DNA of 64,000 bases from an uncultured Lachnospiraceae bacterium (GTDB taxonomy: Bacteria; Bacillota; Clostridia; Lachnospirales; Lachnospiraceae). The stretch lies in contig CAJTKK010000003.1 in the NCBI GenBank assembly GCA_910576535.1, positions 186,001-250,000 on the forward strand, in the 5' to 3' direction. Numbering within the stretch: the first letter of the stretch is position 1; each line of letters begins with the position of its first letter. Shown here piece after piece: positions 61,518 to 64,000 of the stretch. The position numbers and the translations under genes were made by a program. A model generated the notes under the pieces. That model was not told the origin of the DNA, ran no database searches, and saw only the letters and a program-made list of their open reading frames with translations.

Positions 61518-62543
61518 TCAATTAAATTGAAAAAATCTCTGGCAGATCCTGTATCCTTCTATGGAAATCTTCCTTCCCCCTTTTCCGGGCAAATTCATGG
61601 AATTCCCTAAGATCCCATATCTTAAACGTATATACAGCATTCTGTCCTTTTGTTTAATATATTTCCATAGTTCCTTTTTTTTCTGCAAATGCTCTTCTGT
61701 CCCCCCGCGGATTAAAAGCACGGAAGAAACCGTAGTAATGATTTCAAGGTAATTCACCATGTAATTACGCATTTTACGGTTCCCCTTCAGCTTCTGTTTG
61801 TTTTCCACCATATAATCCACCATAATCTTATTGACTTTGATTTGCTGGTCAATCCTGGAAATCATAACTGTCTCGTTTACAGACTGCCCCTCCCGGCCAA
61901 TATAATAACGGTAAAAATTCACATTCATATAATACATATTTTTTACATAAAGCAATGGCTCAAATACAAACAGATTATCTACATAAAATGTATTTTCCGG
62001 CAGTCTCAGCCCGCATTCGCGTAAAAGCTTCGTCCTGAATATCACAGAATGCATCAGTATATACTGTCCTTTGTGGAAATGTTTTACCTGTTTCCACGTA
62101 AAAATTTCATCTTCAGGCAGCGCATGGCGGTAACGCATTACTTTATTTTTCTTTTCCCCTTGTTTTTCATAAACAAAATTACTGATGAGCATATCCAGTG
62201 TCTTCCCGTCCCCAGCCGCCTCCTTAAGGACTTCCAGTATTTTTTGGTATTCGCTTTCTTTCACCCAGTCATCGCTGTCCACCACTTTAAAAAACAGCCC
62301 GGAAGCATTCTCCATCCCTACATTCACTGCCGATCCATGTCCGCCGTTTTCCTTATGGATAACTTTTACAATAGACGGATATTCTTCCTCATACTTGTCC
62401 GCAATTGCTGCCGTTTTATCCGTAGAACCGTCGTCCACTATAATCAGTTCCACATCTTCCCCTCCGGTTAGCAGGGAATTGATGCATTTCCCCATATAAT
62501 CTTCTGAATTGTAACATGGTATTGTCACAGTTAATAATTTCAT
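61518..62543 (-). CDS. Glycosyltransferase family 2 protein
   Basis: 341 residues. GT2 catalytic domain: LLTVTIPCYNSEDYMGKCIN, ELIIVDDGSTDKTAAIAD, the NGGHGSAVNVGMENASG segment and the DxD-like FKVVDSDDWV. The C-terminal third is helical and basic. It would transfer a sugar from a nucleotide sugar to a surface acceptor; donor and acceptor are unknown. The ATG overlaps the stop of the SfsA-MutY gene (ATGA), so the two are co-translated, an unusual partnership. Confidence 0.87.
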   Translation of the reverse strand: MKLLTVTIPCYNSEDYMGKCINSLLTGGEDVELIIVDDGSTDKTAAIADKYEEEYPSIVKVIHKENGGHGSAVNVGMENASGLFFKVVDSDDWVKESEYQKILEVLKEAAGDGKTLDMLISNFVYEKQGEKKNKVMRYRHALPEDEIFTWKQVKHFHKGQYILMHSVIFRTKLLRECGLRLPENTFYVDNLFVFEPLLYVKNMYYMNVNFYRYYIGREGQSVNETVMISRIDQQIKVNKIMVDYMVENKQKLKGNRKMRNYMVNYLEIITTVSSVLLIRGGTEEHLQKKKELWKYIKQKDRMLYIRLRYGILGNSMNLPGKGGRKISIEGYRICQRFFQFN

Positions 62544-64000
62544 TGCTTTTCCACTCCTAGTTGAATATCCAGATATTCCGCATACCGTGCATACGCAGCA
62601 GGTATTGGATAACGTTCTCTTGCCTCATTTTTGCCGATGAAAATCCAGTCCTGCAAAAAATCCCCCTTTTTTGGACGTTCCAGTTCATCCACTCTCACCG
62701 CATATCCTGTCATATGCCATTCCTTATGGGAAAAAATGTGCTTTGCATCCCCAATATGCTTTATACGAAGCGCCTTCAACCCAATCCCCTGCAAAAACTG
62801 AAGCGCTTCTTCCTCCGTCAGCCGTCCCTCCAAGGCCGGGAATTCATACATCCCTGCTAACAGCCCCTTCTCCGGGCGTTTCCTGAAGGCGGCCTTTTCT
62901 TCATCACGGATAACAAGTATTGTTTTTTCTTCTATCTTTCTTTCCTTTTTCGCTTTCTTTTTTGGGAATTGCCCTGTCTGTCCCAGCCGGTGCGCCTGAC
63001 AAAGCGCCTCCCATGGGCATTCCCCGCATTTTGGTTCCCCATTCGGAAGGCATACCATAGCCCCCAGTTCCATTAAGGCCTGATTAAAATCCCCTGGCCT
63101 TTTTTCCGGTATCACCCCTGCCAGTTCCTTTTCCACCCTCGCTTTTGTTTTCTGCGATAAAACATCCCCCGCATCCATCCGCAGCCGGGAAAGCGTCCTA
63201 AGCACATTCCCGTCCACGGCAGGCACCGCTTTCCCATAAGCGATAGACGCAATAGCCCCCGCCGTATAACTGCCGATACCCGGCAATTTTATTAGCTCTT
63301 CGTATTCCGCGGGCATCTTCCCCCCATACTCCTCCATAACTATTTTTGCCGCTTTCTGCAGATTTCTGACACGGTTATAGTATCCTAACCCCTCCCATAA
63401 TTTGACCAGACGGTCCTCTTCCATCCCCGCCAGCGTGGGGATATCCGGCACATTCTGAATAAAACGGTCAAAATAAGGCTTTACCGCCTCTACCCTGGTC
63501 TGCTGCAGCATAATCTCTGACAGCCATACATAATAGGGCCGGGGGTCTTCCCTCCACGGCAATATGCGTCTGCCTTTGTCATACCACTTAAGAAGCGGAT
63601 CCGCAACCTGCTCTAACAACGGCTGTTCTTTCTCCTTTTCCAGCCTTACCGGCACAGGGTTTCCTATTTCCATAGAACCCGGCGTTACCATGCAATCATA
63701 AGCAAGGATTTCCACCCCTTCCTCCTCTGCTTTCTTAAGCGCTTGCGCAAAGGCAGGATGGGTTTCTTCATTGGGGGAGAAGAAAACAGCCCCTTTCATT
63801 TGTATGACAAACAGAATATAAGCTTTATAGCCTTCCTTTACTGAATCTATCAGTTCTTCCACGTGTTTCACCGCCCGTTTGGACGGGGCGTCCGGGAAAT
63901 ATGCGCCCATGTCCTTTTCCAGCGTCACTCCCTTTACTTCCAGGAAAATCTTTTCGTCTTCCGTCTCCACATAAAAATCGAACCGGGAATTTTTATAGGT
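62540..64000 (-). CDS. SfsA-MutY fusion (A/G-specific adenine glycosylase with SfsA-like N-terminus), partial
   Basis: The frame is open to the window edge: 486 residues are visible and the start lies beyond 64000 (a GTG at 63970 is internal, in the SfsA part). Residues 1-120 match the SfsA C-terminal half: YKNSRFDFYVET, IFLEVKGVTLE, APSKRAVKHVEELI, YILFVIQMKGAVFFSPNEET. From about 125 on is MutY: LLKWYDKGRRILPW, SEIMLQQTRVEAVKPYFDRF (catalytic Glu), KLPGIGSYTAGAIASIAYG, PAVDGNVLRTLSRL (catalytic Asp), four iron-sulfur Cys (C-x7-C-x2-C-x5-C) and a NUDIX-like C-terminal domain. MutY removes A opposite 8-oxoG. No stop separates the two parts. Confidence 0.88.
   Translation of the reverse strand, partial: TYKNSRFDFYVETEDEKIFLEVKGVTLEKDMGAYFPDAPSKRAVKHVEELIDSVKEGYKAYILFVIQMKGAVFFSPNEETHPAFAQALKKAEEEGVEILAYDCMVTPGSMEIGNPVPVRLEKEKEQPLLEQVADPLLKWYDKGRRILPWREDPRPYYVWLSEIMLQQTRVEAVKPYFDRFIQNVPDIPTLAGMEEDRLVKLWEGLGYYNRVRNLQKAAKIVMEEYGGKMPAEYEELIKLPGIGSYTAGAIASIAYGKAVPAVDGNVLRTLSRLRMDAGDVLSQKTKARVEKELAGVIPEKRPGDFNQALMELGAMVCLPNGEPKCGECPWEALCQAHRLGQTGQFPKKKAKKERKIEEKTILVIRDEEKAAFRKRPEKGLLAGMYEFPALEGRLTEEEALQFLQGIGLKALRIKHIGDAKHIFSHKEWHMTGYAVRVDELERPKKGDFLQDWIFIGKNEARERYPIPAAYARYAEYLDIQLGVEKQ

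Noticed and set aside
1..64000. Insertion sequences, CRISPR arrays, tRNA or rRNA genes
   Set aside because: No transposase-like frames, regularly spaced repeats or clover-leaf sequences were recognised on reading both strands.

Overview
The window looks like a chromosomal segment of a spore-forming, motile, Gram-positive anaerobe of the Clostridia, most likely Lachnospiraceae. This rests on an alpha/beta small acid-soluble spore protein, a YtvI-type sporulation membrane protein, two methyl-accepting chemotaxis proteins, the tig-clpP-clpX-lon-engB order typical of Firmicutes, strong AGGAGG ribosome binding sites, and many carbohydrate regulators. The genus cannot be fixed from the sequence alone. 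No rRNA, tRNA, CRISPR array, insertion sequence or prophage was seen.

Layout. 0-14.5 kb: end of a membrane sensor gene, a MalY-type aminotransferase, a YbaK-type deacylase, a glycine betaine/choline-type (OpuC-like) ABC importer, a MATE exporter, two chemoreceptors flanking an acyl-CoA thioesterase, an orphan response regulator with a degenerate receiver, and an ECF sigma/anti-sigma pair whose sigma gene is split by a frame break. 14.5-27.9 kb: housekeeping block (VanZ-like, truA, a D-2-hydroxyacid dehydrogenase, ytvI, engB, lon, clpX, clpP, tig, a small alarmone synthetase, SASP, CBS-domain, DJ-1 and CYTH proteins). 28-34.3 kb: a LacI regulator and a maltodextrin-type operon (binding protein, two permeases, malQ) behind a promoter with four tandem 12-bp repeats; no ATPase gene is present, so the importer probably uses a shared ATPase encoded elsewhere. 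34.4-36.6 kb: a two-gene type II restriction-modification cassette (SacI-like nuclease plus C5 methyltransferase). 36.7-43.1 kb: an ABC-F ATPase, then a beta-glucoside PTS operon with a textbook LicT antiterminator (promoter, RAT element, overlapping terminator). 43.2-48 kb: glycogen phosphorylase, another LacI regulator and a conserved-looking protein of unknown function. 48-53.6 kb: an FtsX-like ABC transporter with its two-component system and a likely direct-repeat operator. 53.7-64 kb: a GH3 N-acetylhexosaminidase-like lipo/membrane protein, an AT-rich gap with two divergent perfect-consensus promoters, a hexokinase-like gene with an apparent ATT start, a LutC-like protein, glyA, a lipid kinase, a PAP2-like membrane protein, a glycosyltransferase, and an SfsA-MutY fusion that runs off the right edge.

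How parts fit. Carbohydrate handling dominates: maltodextrin import with MalQ, GlgP, and beta-glucoside PTS with 6-phospho-beta-glucosidase, each under local regulators (two LacI proteins, LicT). Protein quality control (Tig, ClpXP, Lon) is contiguous. Two envelope-stress style modules (ECF sigma/anti-sigma; two-component plus ABC transporter) are present, the first apparently damaged or split.

The most interesting items are the split ECF sigma gene, the SfsA-MutY fusion, the SacI-like cassette together with an apparent absence of GAGCTC from the window, an orphan perfect promoter that drives only a broken small reading frame, a two-copy structured intergenic repeat, and the tandem operator arrays. 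None of these alone proves a new system.
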